A stretch of DNA of 54,632 bases from Rhodobacterales bacterium (GTDB lineage Bacteria > Pseudomonadota > Alphaproteobacteria > Rhodobacterales > Rhodobacteraceae): the NCBI GenBank assembly GCA_003249215.1, contig QKJR01000064.1:1-54632 (forward strand). The letters are read 5' to 3'. Every line of letters starts with the position of its first letter. Position 1 is the first letter of the stretch. The notes under the pieces are model-generated. The model searched no databases and had not been told where the DNA came from. It saw nothing but the letters and a program-made list of their open reading frames with translations. The position numbers and the translations under genes were made by a program. Below are positions 8,495 to 16,189 of the stretch, in pieces.

Positions 8495-9301
8495 ATGCGT
8501 ATGAAATTGGGATGCCGTCTCTCGTTCAACGTCCCCGTTCCGACCCCGATGATCTTCATGCTCAACGTGCATTATTCCCGGGTGAGCGATCTGGAGCGGC
8601 CCGATTATCTGCGCACCGATCCGCCGGTCCGCACCGAGGCCTATCGCGACGGCTTTGGCAATTGGTGTACGCGGCTCGTGGCGCCGGCGGGCGGGATCAC
8701 GGTCTCGACCGATGGCATTCTCGCCGATGACGGGCTCTCGGATCCGGTCGGGCTCGAGTCGGTGCAGCATCCGGTCGAGCATCTGCCGAGCGAGGTGCTC
8801 GAGTTTCTGCTGCCGAGCCGCTATTGCGAGAGCGACGTGCTCTCGGATTTCGCCTGGCAACGCTTCGGCCACGAACCGACCGGCTGGGCCAAGGTGCAGG
8901 CGGTCTGCGATTTCGTCCACAATCACGTGCGCTTCGGCTATGAACATTCGCGCCCGACCCGCACCGCGGTCGAGACGCTGAACGAGGGGGTTGGCGTGTG
9001 CCGCGACTATACCCATCTCGCGGTCGCGCTCTGTCGCAGCCTGAACATCCCGACCCGCTATTGTACCGGCTATGTGAGCGACATCGGCCAGCCGCCGCCC
9101 TATGCGCCGATGGATTTCTCGGCCTATATGGAGGTCTATCTGGGCGATCGCTGGTGGGTCTTCGATCCGCGCAACAACGATATCCGCTTCGGCCGCGTGC
9201 TGATCGCGCGGGGCCGCGACGCGGCGGATGTGCCGCTGACCCACAGCTTCGGCTTTCACGAACTCACGCAGTTCGAGGTCTGGATCGACGAGGTCGACTG
9301 A
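8495..9301 (+). CDS. Transglutaminase-like (papain-fold) protein lacking the canonical histidine
   Basis: A 268-residue protein with an N-terminal beta-rich half and a C-terminal transglutaminase-like core. The nucleophile segment GVGVCRDYTHLAVALCR is intact (C169), and the acid of the triad lies in WVFDPRNN (D224). Where most family members have a histidine in an HAW or HAY segment, this one reads MDFSAYMEVY, with Ser209. Some bacterial members are proteases or peptidoglycan amidases; others have unknown function. ATG 8495 is chosen for AGGAG at 8483-8487. It ends 13 bases before the convergent fmdB, so a small GCCC/GGGC hairpin there may serve both. Confidence 0.82.
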   Translation: MRMKLGCRLSFNVPVPTPMIFMLNVHYSRVSDLERPDYLRTDPPVRTEAYRDGFGNWCTRLVAPAGGITVSTDGILADDGLSDPVGLESVQHPVEHLPSEVLEFLLPSRYCESDVLSDFAWQRFGHEPTGWAKVQAVCDFVHNHVRFGYEHSRPTRTAVETLNEGVGVCRDYTHLAVALCRSLNIPTRYCTGYVSDIGQPPPYAPMDFSAYMEVYLGDRWWVFDPRNNDIRFGRVLIARGRDAADVPLTHSFGFHELTQFEVWIDEVD

Positions 9302-9314
9302 GCCCTTGCGGGCC

Positions 9315-9677
9315 TCAGTGCGAGATCATCCAGGGCCGTTTCGCCGGGAAACTCTTCGACCCATCAGGGCGGTAGAAGGTGCCCGAGGGTTTCTTGGAGG
9401 CGCCGCCCGAACAGCACGAACAGCCCGGGCCGTGGCTGTGCCCCGAACTTTGACCCGCACTCTGGCCCGACCGACGCGGGCTGTCGGCGCTGCGCTCGTT
9501 GGTGGCATGGGCCCGGCGACGCGCGCCATCCATATTGGCCAGAAGCGGCGCGCGCAGCAGTGCCCGCGGGCTCGTCGCGCCGCAGTCCGGGCAGGCACAG
9601 GGTTTGTCGAAATCCGCCATCGCCGCGCGCGCCTCGAACGGGCCGCAGGCGGGGCAGAGGTAATCGTAGCTCGGCAT
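9315..9677 (-). CDS. fmdB: FmdB-type zinc-ribbon protein
   Basis: A 120-residue protein starting MPSYDYLCPACG, the hallmark of the FmdB/CxxC regulatory family, with the second pair in CACPDCG. Past the ribbon is a low-complexity Ser/Gly/Arg region with an unusual GHSHGPGCSCCSGG cluster, then a conserved end with SFPAKRPWMISH. FmdB was first described as a likely regulator of the formamidase gene in Methylophilus. It is the last gene of the urt-fmd operon, 100 bases after fmdA, with AGGAGG 7 bases ahead of ATG 9677. The His/Cys cluster could bind an extra metal. Confidence 0.85.
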   Translation of the reverse strand: MPSYDYLCPACGPFEARAAMADFDKPCACPDCGATSPRALLRAPLLANMDGARRRAHATNERSADSPRRSGQSAGQSSGHSHGPGCSCCSGGASKKPSGTFYRPDGSKSFPAKRPWMISH

Positions 9678-9777
9678 CGGAAACCTCCTGAAAAGGGACC
9701 GGGCTGAAAAGAAGCCGGGCCGAAAAGAGACCGGGACGACGGGGGCGCCCCGGCCAGTCGGGGATAAGGTGCCGCCC

Positions 9778-11007
9778 TCAGAGATCGGGGGCGAGCGGCA
9801 CGTCGACCGAACCGTCGAGCATCTTCTTGGGCCCCTCGGCATTGGGCATCAGATCGAAATCGAAGATGTCGGTGGGCAGCCAGAGCGTGGCGCAGGCATT
9901 GGGCACGTCGACCACGCCCGAGATATGTCCCTGCACCGGCGCGGTGCCCAGGATCGCATAGCCCTGCGCCCCGGAATAACCGAATTTCTTCAGATATTCG
10001 ATGGCGTTGAGGCAGGCCTGACGATAGGCGACCTGCACGTCGAGATAGTGCTGGGTGCCGCCCTCATCGACCGAGATCCCCTCGAAGATCAGGTAATCGT
10101 CGTATTTCGGCACCAAGGGCGAGGGTTTGAAGATCGGGTTCTTGATCCCGTATTTGCTGCAGCCCTCCTTGATCAGGCTGACCTTGATATGCAGCCAGCC
10201 CGCCATCTCGATCGCCCCGCAGAAGGTGATCTCGCCGTCGCCCTGGCTGAAGTGCAGATCGCCCATCGAGAGGCCCGCGCCGGGCACGTAGACCGGGAAA
10301 TAGACCGTCGAGCCGCGGGTCAGGTCCTTGATGTCGCAGTTGCCGCCATGTTCGCGCGGCGGCACGGTGCGGGCACCCTCGGCCGCGGCCTTGTCGCGCG
10401 CCTCGCCCTTGAGCGCGCCCATATGCGCGGCCTTGGTGGTGGGCAGGTTGGCCAGCCCCGGCACCCGGGTCGGATCGCTGTCGAAGAGGGTCTTCTCGCG
10501 CGTGTTCCAGGTGTCGAGCATCTTGCGATCGGGCAGACAGCCGATCAGGCCGGGGTGCATGACGCCGGCATAGCGCACGCCGGGGACGTGGCGCGACTTG
10601 GTGAAGAGCCCCTCGAAATCCCAGATCGACTTCTGCGCATCGGGGAAATGATCGGTCAGGAAGCCGCCGCCATTGGTGCGCGAGAAGAAGCCGTTGAAGC
10701 CCCATTGCATCTCGTCCTTGGTGCCGATGTCGAGGATCTCGACCACCAGCAGGTCACCCGGCTCGGCGCCTTTCACCCCGATCGGCCCCGAGAGGTAATG
10801 CACCTGCTCGAGCTCGACATCGCGCACATCGGCCGCGTCGTCGTCGTTCTTGATCTGGCCGCCGGTCCAGTCATAGCACTCGATCTTGAAATCGGCGCCG
10901 GGTTCGACCCAGACCGCGATCGGAATGTCGGGGTGCCAGCGGTTGTGCACCTTCTCGTTGGTATGCGGGTTCTCGGACAAATCGACCGAGATCAGCGTGT
11001 CAGCCAT
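9778..11007 (-). CDS. fmdA: Formamidase (acetamidase/formamidase family)
   Basis: A 409-residue enzyme of the FmdA_AmdA family that hydrolyses formamide, and weakly other short aliphatic amides, to the acid and ammonia in the cytoplasm. Typical segments are VHNRWHPDIPIAVWVEPGA near the start, MQWGFNGFFSRTNGGGFLTDHFP, GVRYAGVMHPGLIGCLPD, and LSMGDLHFSQGDGEITFCGA, which holds acidic and histidine residues conserved in the family. It follows urtE by 20 bases in the same direction, so the importer and the hydrolase are one unit. The combination fits import of formamide or related amides with release of ammonium. The presence of this gene argues that the importer substrate is not only urea. Confidence 0.93.
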   Translation of the reverse strand: MADTLISVDLSENPHTNEKVHNRWHPDIPIAVWVEPGADFKIECYDWTGGQIKNDDDAADVRDVELEQVHYLSGPIGVKGAEPGDLLVVEILDIGTKDEMQWGFNGFFSRTNGGGFLTDHFPDAQKSIWDFEGLFTKSRHVPGVRYAGVMHPGLIGCLPDRKMLDTWNTREKTLFDSDPTRVPGLANLPTTKAAHMGALKGEARDKAAAEGARTVPPREHGGNCDIKDLTRGSTVYFPVYVPGAGLSMGDLHFSQGDGEITFCGAIEMAGWLHIKVSLIKEGCSKYGIKNPIFKPSPLVPKYDDYLIFEGISVDEGGTQHYLDVQVAYRQACLNAIEYLKKFGYSGAQGYAILGTAPVQGHISGVVDVPNACATLWLPTDIFDFDLMPNAEGPKKMLDGSVDVPLAPDL

Positions 11008-11027
11008 GGTGGAACCTCCTTGAGCTG

Positions 11028-11717
11028 TCAGACGGAAAGGAATTTCGAGACCCGCGCCTCGTCGATGCCGGCGCGCGGGCTGTCGTGGACGATCTGGCCG
11101 TTCTCGATCACCAGAACCCGGTCGGCGACGTCGAGCGCAAAGCTCAGCACCTGTTCGGAGACGATGATCGTCAGGCCCCGCTCGTCGCGGATGCGCCGCA
11201 GGGTGCGGGCCATCTCGCGGATGATCGAGGGCTGGATCCCCTCGGTCGGCTCGTCGAGGAGCAGGACCTTGGGGTTCGACGCCAGCGCCCGGGCGATGGC
11301 GAGCTGTTGCTGTTGCCCGCCCGAGAGGTTGCCGCCGCGGCGGTGCTTCATTTCCAGCAGCACCGGAAAAAGCGTGTAGATATCGGCGGGCACGGTCGTT
11401 TCGCCGGTAACGGTCAGGCCGGTCTCGACATTCTCCTCGACCGTCATCGCCGAGAAGATCATCCGGCCCTGCGGCACATAGGCGATGCCGGCGGCCACGC
11501 GCTCATGCGGTTTCATCCGGCTGATCTCGGTGCCGTCGACCTCGACCGTGCCGGCCTTGGTCGCGACGATCCCCATCAGCGTCTTCATGAGCGTCGTCTT
11601 GCCCATGCCGTTGCGCCCCATGATGGCGACGATCTCGCCCTTGGCCACCGGAATATCGAGCCCGTGCAGGATCTCGCTCTCGCCGTAGGCCGCGCGCAGT
11701 TGCGATATGTTCAGCAT
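11028..11717 (-). CDS. urtE: ABC transporter ATP-binding protein UrtE (urea/short-chain amide)
   Basis: A 229-residue ATPase of the LivF-like class. Walker A is GRNGMGKTT, the signature is LSGGQQQQLAIARAL, and Walker B with the following segment is LLLDEPTEGIQPS, a combination characteristic of UrtE rather than LivF. It energises the importer with UrtD at the inner face of the membrane. The start at 11717 follows a GGGGGATGGGG purine run; an in-frame ATG two codons upstream is also possible. It begins 10 bases after the urtD stop. Confidence 0.92.
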   Translation of the reverse strand: MLNISQLRAAYGESEILHGLDIPVAKGEIVAIMGRNGMGKTTLMKTLMGIVATKAGTVEVDGTEISRMKPHERVAAGIAYVPQGRMIFSAMTVEENVETGLTVTGETTVPADIYTLFPVLLEMKHRRGGNLSGGQQQQLAIARALASNPKVLLLDEPTEGIQPSIIREMARTLRRIRDERGLTIIVSEQVLSFALDVADRVLVIENGQIVHDSPRAGIDEARVSKFLSV

Positions 11718-11727
11718 CCCCATCCCC

Positions 11728-12477
11728 CTAGTGGCCCAGATAGACTTCGATGACCTTCGGATCGGCCTGCACATGCGCCATCGACCCTTCGGCCAGAAGC
11801 TTGCCCTGATGCAGCACGGTGACCCGGGTCGCGATGTCCTCGACGAATTTCATGTCGTGCTCGATCACGATGACCGAGCGGTCGGCGATGATCCGGTTGA
11901 GCAGTTCCGCGGTCTTGACCCGCTCGGCCACCGACATGCCCGCGACCGGCTCGTCGAGCATCAAGAGCTCGGGGTCCTGAATGAGCAGCATCCCGATTTC
12001 GAGCCATTGCTTCTGGCCGTGGCTCAGGAAGGCTGCCTTCTCGCCCAGAGCATCCTTGAGGAAGATGATCTCGGCGATCTCCTCGATCCGGTCGTGAACC
12101 TGCTGATCGCGGCGGAAGGCGAGCGCGCCGAAGACCGAATAGCCCTTGGGATAGGAGATCTCGAGGTTCTCGAAGACCGTCAGATCCTCATAGACCGAGG
12201 GGTTCTGGAACTTGCGCCCGACGCCCGCATGGACGATCTGATCCTCGCGCATCTTCAGCAGTTCATGGCCCTTGAAGTTGACCGAACCGCCGGTGGCCTT
12301 GGTGCGCCCGCAGATCAGGTCGAGCACGGTGGTCTTGCCCGCGCCATTCGGGCCGATGATCACCCGGCATTCGTTCGGCGCGACGTAGAAGTTGAGCCCG
12401 TCGACCGCCTTGAACCCGTCGAAGGACACGGTCAGGTCCTCGACCATCAGCACCGCATTGGGATTTTCATAGCTCAT
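11728..12477 (-). CDS. urtD: ABC transporter ATP-binding protein UrtD (urea/short-chain amide)
   Basis: A 249-residue ATPase of the LivG-like class with Walker A GPNGAGKTT, the altered signature LSHGQKQWLEIGMLL that marks UrtD, and Walker B LLMLDEPVAGMS followed by IVIEHDM. It pairs with UrtE. An upstream ATG at 12489 overlaps the urtC stop, but ATG 12477 is preceded by a well placed GAGG and is preferred. The short spacing on both sides shows tight coupling in the operon. Confidence 0.92.
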   Translation of the reverse strand: MSYENPNAVLMVEDLTVSFDGFKAVDGLNFYVAPNECRVIIGPNGAGKTTVLDLICGRTKATGGSVNFKGHELLKMREDQIVHAGVGRKFQNPSVYEDLTVFENLEISYPKGYSVFGALAFRRDQQVHDRIEEIAEIIFLKDALGEKAAFLSHGQKQWLEIGMLLIQDPELLMLDEPVAGMSVAERVKTAELLNRIIADRSVIVIEHDMKFVEDIATRVTVLHQGKLLAEGSMAHVQADPKVIEVYLGH

Positions 12478-12485
12478 CGCAGGCC

Positions 12486-13646
12486 TCATTCGGCGGGAAC
12501 GGTGGGGGTGGTGCGGCGCGGGAAGAGCCGCTCGATCCGGGGGTTGACATGGGTCTTCCAGAGGCCCGCGAGCCCGTCGGGGAAGATCAGCACGACCGCG
12601 ATGAACAGCGCGCCGAGGCCGAGCTGCCAGAGTTCGGGGAAGGCCTCGGAAAAGAGCGTCTTGGCCCAGTTCACCAGAAGCGTGCCCCAGACCGCGCCGA
12701 GGATCGAATTGCGCCCGCCGACCGCGCAGAAGATCACCATCTCGATCGAGGGAACGATGCCCACGAAGCTCGGCGACATGAAGCCCACCTGCACGGTGAA
12801 CATCGCGCCCCCGATGGCGGCGAAGGCCGCGCCGAGGCAGAAGACGAAGATCTTGAACGAGGCCACGTCATAGCCCGAGAAGCGCACCCGGTCCTCGCGG
12901 TCGCGCATCGCGATCAGGATCCGGCCGAGCTTGGAACGGCGCACGAATTGCGCCAGAGCGAGACAGGCGAAGAGCAGGCCCCCGTTGACGAAGTAGAGGA
13001 TGGTCTTGGCCTCGTCGCTGCGGATGTCCCAGCCCTTCATCGTGCGCAGGTCGGTGATGCCGTTGACGCCGCCGGTGAACCCCTGCTGGCCGATGATCAG
13101 GATCGTCAGGATCGCCGCGATCGCCTGGGTGATGATCGAGAAATAGACCCCGCCCACGCGGCGGCGAAACATCGCCGTGCCGATCACGAAGGCGAAGAAG
13201 GCGGGCACCGCGATCACCGCGAGGATCGAGAAGGTCAGCGAATGGAAGGGCTGCCACCAGAAGGGCAATTCGGTGATCTGGTTCCAGTCCATGAAATCGG
13301 GGATGCCCGGCGTGGACTGGATCGCGGTGTTTTCCGGCGAGGAGGCCTCGAGTTTGAGAAACATCGCCAGCGCATAGCCGCCGAGCCCGAAGAACACCCC
13401 CTGCCCGAGCGAGAGGATCCCCCCCGCGCCCCAGCACAGCACCAGCCCCACCGCGACGAAGGCATAGGTCAGGTATTTGCCGAACAGGTTGAGGCGGAAC
13501 GGGTCGAGCGCGAGCGGCAGGATCACGAAGATCAGCACCGCGAGCGCGATCGCCCCCATCGTCTCGGTGCGGTCAAGGAAGGCGCCCTGCCGCGGCGGCG
13601 CGGCTTTGGTCAGGGCGGCAGAGGTGGCCGGAGAGGTCATGGTCAT
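12486..13646 (-). CDS. urtC: ABC transporter permease UrtC
   Basis: A 386-residue LivM-type permease with about ten hydrophobic segments and the conserved VGLVLCWGAGGILSLGQGVFF motif near the N-terminus. Also visible is the EAA-like loop DREDRVRFSGYDVASFKIFVF. It forms the transmembrane channel with UrtB. I place the start at ATG 13646 (MTMTSPATS), which has GAGG 6 bases upstream. ATG 13661 overlaps the urtB stop but lacks such a site. The much longer open frame upstream is antisense-like shadow of urtB. Confidence 0.9.
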   Translation of the reverse strand: MTMTSPATSAALTKAAPPRQGAFLDRTETMGAIALAVLIFVILPLALDPFRLNLFGKYLTYAFVAVGLVLCWGAGGILSLGQGVFFGLGGYALAMFLKLEASSPENTAIQSTPGIPDFMDWNQITELPFWWQPFHSLTFSILAVIAVPAFFAFVIGTAMFRRRVGGVYFSIITQAIAAILTILIIGQQGFTGGVNGITDLRTMKGWDIRSDEAKTILYFVNGGLLFACLALAQFVRRSKLGRILIAMRDREDRVRFSGYDVASFKIFVFCLGAAFAAIGGAMFTVQVGFMSPSFVGIVPSIEMVIFCAVGGRNSILGAVWGTLLVNWAKTLFSEAFPELWQLGLGALFIAVVLIFPDGLAGLWKTHVNPRIERLFPRRTTPTVPAE

Positions 13647-13657
13647 CGCTTGCCTCG

Positions 13658-14584
13658 TCATTTGCGGAGTTTGAGCGCGAAGAGCCCCTGCGGGCGCACC
13701 ATCAGGATGCCGACCACCGCAAGCAGGGTGAGCACCTTGGCCATCGAGCCGGAGAGGAAGAATTCGAGGATCGACTGCGCCTGGCTGATCGAGAAGGCCG
13801 AGGCGATGGTGCCGATCAGGCTGCCGGCGCCGCCGAAGACCACCACGAGGAAGGTGTCGACGATATAGAGCTGCCCCGCGGTCGGCCCGGTCGAGCCGAT
13901 CATCGTGAAGGCCGCGCCCGCCACACCGGCCACGCCGCAGCCGATGGCAAAGGTCATCCGGTCGGTGCGCTCGGTGTTGATGCCGACGGCATCGGCCATG
14001 GTGCGGTTGGCGACCACGGCGCGCACCTGCAGACCCCAGCGCGAGCGATACATCAGGATATAGACCCCGGCCGAGATCCCGACCGCGAGCGCCATCACGA
14101 AGAGCCCGTTGATCGGCACCTCGATCATGTCCGAGAGCACGAGCGAGCCCATCATCCATTCGGGAATGGTCACCCCCACCTCGCGCGCGCCGAAGACCAT
14201 GCGATAGATCTGCTGCAGGATCAGCGAGAGGCCCCAGGTCGCCAGCAGCGTATCGAGCGGGCGCTTGTAGAGCCGCCGGATCAACAGCCATTCGACCGCC
14301 ATCCCGAGCCCGCCCGAGACGAAGAAGGCGAGGATCATCGCCACGAAGAAATAGGCCCCGAAGAGCCCCGGCGCCCAGGCCTCGAAGGCGCGCGAGACCA
14401 GATAGGTCACATAGGCGCCGAGGATCATGAACTCGCCATGGGCCATGTTGATCACGCCCATCTGGCCGAAGATGATCGCAAGGCCCAGCGCCATCAGGAC
14501 GAAAACGGAAAACAGGATCAGGCCGGCGAAGCCCTGCATCGCAAAGATCGACAGGAGCTCGCTCCCGCTATAGTCGGCGAACAT
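13658..14584 (-). CDS. urtB: ABC transporter permease UrtB
   Basis: A 308-residue LivH-type permease with about eight hydrophobic helices. Typical sequence includes LALGLAIIFGQMGVINMAHGEF in two adjoining stretches near the N-terminus, and the C-terminal MVRPQGLF. It lacks the long N-terminal periplasmic extension that some cyanobacterial and enterobacterial UrtB proteins have. ATG 14584 follows GGAGG. It is separated from urtA by 126 bases of GC-rich sequence, the widest gap inside the operon. Confidence 0.9.
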   Translation of the reverse strand: MFADYSGSELLSIFAMQGFAGLILFSVFVLMALGLAIIFGQMGVINMAHGEFMILGAYVTYLVSRAFEAWAPGLFGAYFFVAMILAFFVSGGLGMAVEWLLIRRLYKRPLDTLLATWGLSLILQQIYRMVFGAREVGVTIPEWMMGSLVLSDMIEVPINGLFVMALAVGISAGVYILMYRSRWGLQVRAVVANRTMADAVGINTERTDRMTFAIGCGVAGVAGAAFTMIGSTGPTAGQLYIVDTFLVVVFGGAGSLIGTIASAFSISQAQSILEFFLSGSMAKVLTLLAVVGILMVRPQGLFALKLRK

Positions 14585-14710
14585 CGCGCACCTCCGGGGG
14601 TCGGGACGAAATCGGATAAAGACGTGGCGGGGGCGCGGCGGCCGACCTCGTGGTCCGGCCGCCGCGAAGGGCCGCACCGCGCCCAAGGCGCCGGCGCGGC
14701 CCGCCCGGTC

Positions 14711-15979
14711 TTACTGATAGCCCTCGGGGAAGGGGTTCGGCTCGACCAGATCGGCGGTCTCGAACACCACCTCGTATTGCCCGTCCGCCAGCGCCCGGCC
14801 GACGCGGGTGCGCGACCACAGGTGATGGTTCTCGTGGATCTTCACGTAGCCCTCGGGCGCGGTGGTGAGCTCGATCCCCGGGCTCGCCTCCTTGATCTTG
14901 TCGATGTCGAAGCTGCCCGCCTTCTCGACCGCCGCTTTCCAGAGCCAGGGCCCGAGATAGGCCGCCTGGGTCACGTCGCCGATCACCATGTCCTCGCCCC
15001 ACATCTCCTTGAACGCCTTCACGAAGGCCTCGTTGTTGGGGTTCTTGAGCGACTGGAAGTATTTCATGCAGGCATAGGCGCCCTCGATGTTCTCGCCGCC
15101 GATGCCGCGGATCTCGTCCTCGGTCACCGAGATGGTGAGCAGGAGCGGCTTCTCCTTGGTCATGTCGATGCCCGCGGCCTTGAGCTGTTTGTAGAAGGCC
15201 ACGTTCGAGCCGCCGACGACGATCGCATAGATCACGTCGGGCTTCTTGAGCTTGATCTTGTTGATCACCGAGTTGAACTGGGTATGGCCGAGCGGATAGT
15301 ACTCCTCGCCCACCACTTCGAGCCCGAGCTTCTCGATATGCTTGCGCGCGATCTTGTTCGAGGTGCGCGGCCAGATGTAATCCGAGCCGAGCAGATAGAA
15401 GGTCTTGGCGCCCTTGGTCTGGGTCACCCAGTCGAGGCCCGCGATGATCTGCTGGGTCGCTTCCTGCCCGGTGTAGATCACGTTCGGGCTTTGCTCGAGG
15501 CCCTCGTAGAAGGTCGGGTAGTAGAGCATCCCGTTATATTGCTCGAAGACCGGCAGCACCGCCTTGCGCGAGGCCGAGGTCCAGCAGCCCATCACCGAGG
15601 CGACCTTGTCGTCGACGAGCAGTTTCTTGGCCTTCTCGGCGAAGGTCGGCCAGTCCGAGGCGCCATCTTCCTGCACGAACTTGATCTTGCGCCCGAGCAC
15701 GCCGCCCTGGGCGTTGATCTGCTCGATCGCGAGTTTCTCGGCCTGCACCGAGCCGGTTTCCGAGATCGCCATCGTCCCGGTCACCGAATGCAGGATGCCC
15801 ACGGTGACCTCGGTATCGGTCACGGCAAGGCCCGTGGTGTTCACCGCCGCGGTGGGGAAATCCTGCGCGCGCAGGCCCTTGGGGGTGAAGAGCGTGGCGC
15901 CGGCGGCGGCCGCGGCGCTGGTGGCCAGGAAATGCCGGCGGCTCAGCTTGGTGGGGGGAAGAGACGTCTTTCTGGTCAT
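14711..15979 (-). CDS. urtA: Urea/short-chain amide substrate-binding protein UrtA, Tat-exported
   Basis: A 422-residue periplasmic type I solute-binding protein, first gene of the operon. The N-terminus has a twin-arginine signal (LSRRHFLATSAAAAAGA), so it is likely folded before export by the Tat system. The mature part begins with VTVGILHSVTGTMAISE and contains YNGMLYYPTFYEGLEQSPNV and GSDYIWPRTSN, all typical of UrtA/FmdD-like proteins. It would capture urea or formamide-like amides and deliver them to UrtBC. Because fmdA lies in the same operon and no urease genes are in the window, an amide substrate is at least as likely as urea. Expression probably depends on the divergent sensor kinase and regulator. 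Confidence 0.92.
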   Translation of the reverse strand: MTRKTSLPPTKLSRRHFLATSAAAAAGATLFTPKGLRAQDFPTAAVNTTGLAVTDTEVTVGILHSVTGTMAISETGSVQAEKLAIEQINAQGGVLGRKIKFVQEDGASDWPTFAEKAKKLLVDDKVASVMGCWTSASRKAVLPVFEQYNGMLYYPTFYEGLEQSPNVIYTGQEATQQIIAGLDWVTQTKGAKTFYLLGSDYIWPRTSNKIARKHIEKLGLEVVGEEYYPLGHTQFNSVINKIKLKKPDVIYAIVVGGSNVAFYKQLKAAGIDMTKEKPLLLTISVTEDEIRGIGGENIEGAYACMKYFQSLKNPNNEAFVKAFKEMWGEDMVIGDVTQAAYLGPWLWKAAVEKAGSFDIDKIKEASPGIELTTAPEGYVKIHENHHLWSRTRVGRALADGQYEVVFETADLVEPNPFPEGYQ

Positions 15980-16060
15980 GGCAGGCTCCGTTGGATCTGG
16001 GACAGCGCGGGTCTCGCCGCGCCCTGATCCTCAGCCTGCTGGGGAATGCCGCATCGCAAC

Positions 16061-16078
16061 ATACGTCGAATGACGTAT
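16061..16078. promoter_or_regulatory. Inverted repeat, candidate operator between urtA and the sensor kinase
   Basis: ATACGTC-GAAT-GACGTAT, a perfect 7-base inverted repeat with a 4-base spacer, 82 bases upstream of the urtA start and about 110 bases upstream of the kinase start. The size suits a LuxR/NarL-type dimer site, and a LuxR-type regulator is encoded in the adjacent unit. Binding is inference. Confidence 0.55.
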
Positions 16079-16081
16079 TCA

Positions 16082-16103
16082 ATTACGCGTTTTTCCCCGT
16101 AAT
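16082..16103. promoter_or_regulatory. Second inverted repeat in the urtA/kinase intergenic region
   Basis: ATTACG (16082-16087) and CGTAAT (16098-16103) form a perfect 6-base inverted repeat around a T-rich 10-base spacer. It starts four bases after the first palindrome, so the two may form one compound operator, or this one may overlap a promoter. Confidence 0.4.
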
Positions 16104-16189
16104 CTGAAACGCGTCAACGAGATGCCGCACCGCGGAAAACTGCGGGCATGGGCGCCCCCTCCCCCGGCGCCCCTTCAGGGATGGACGGA

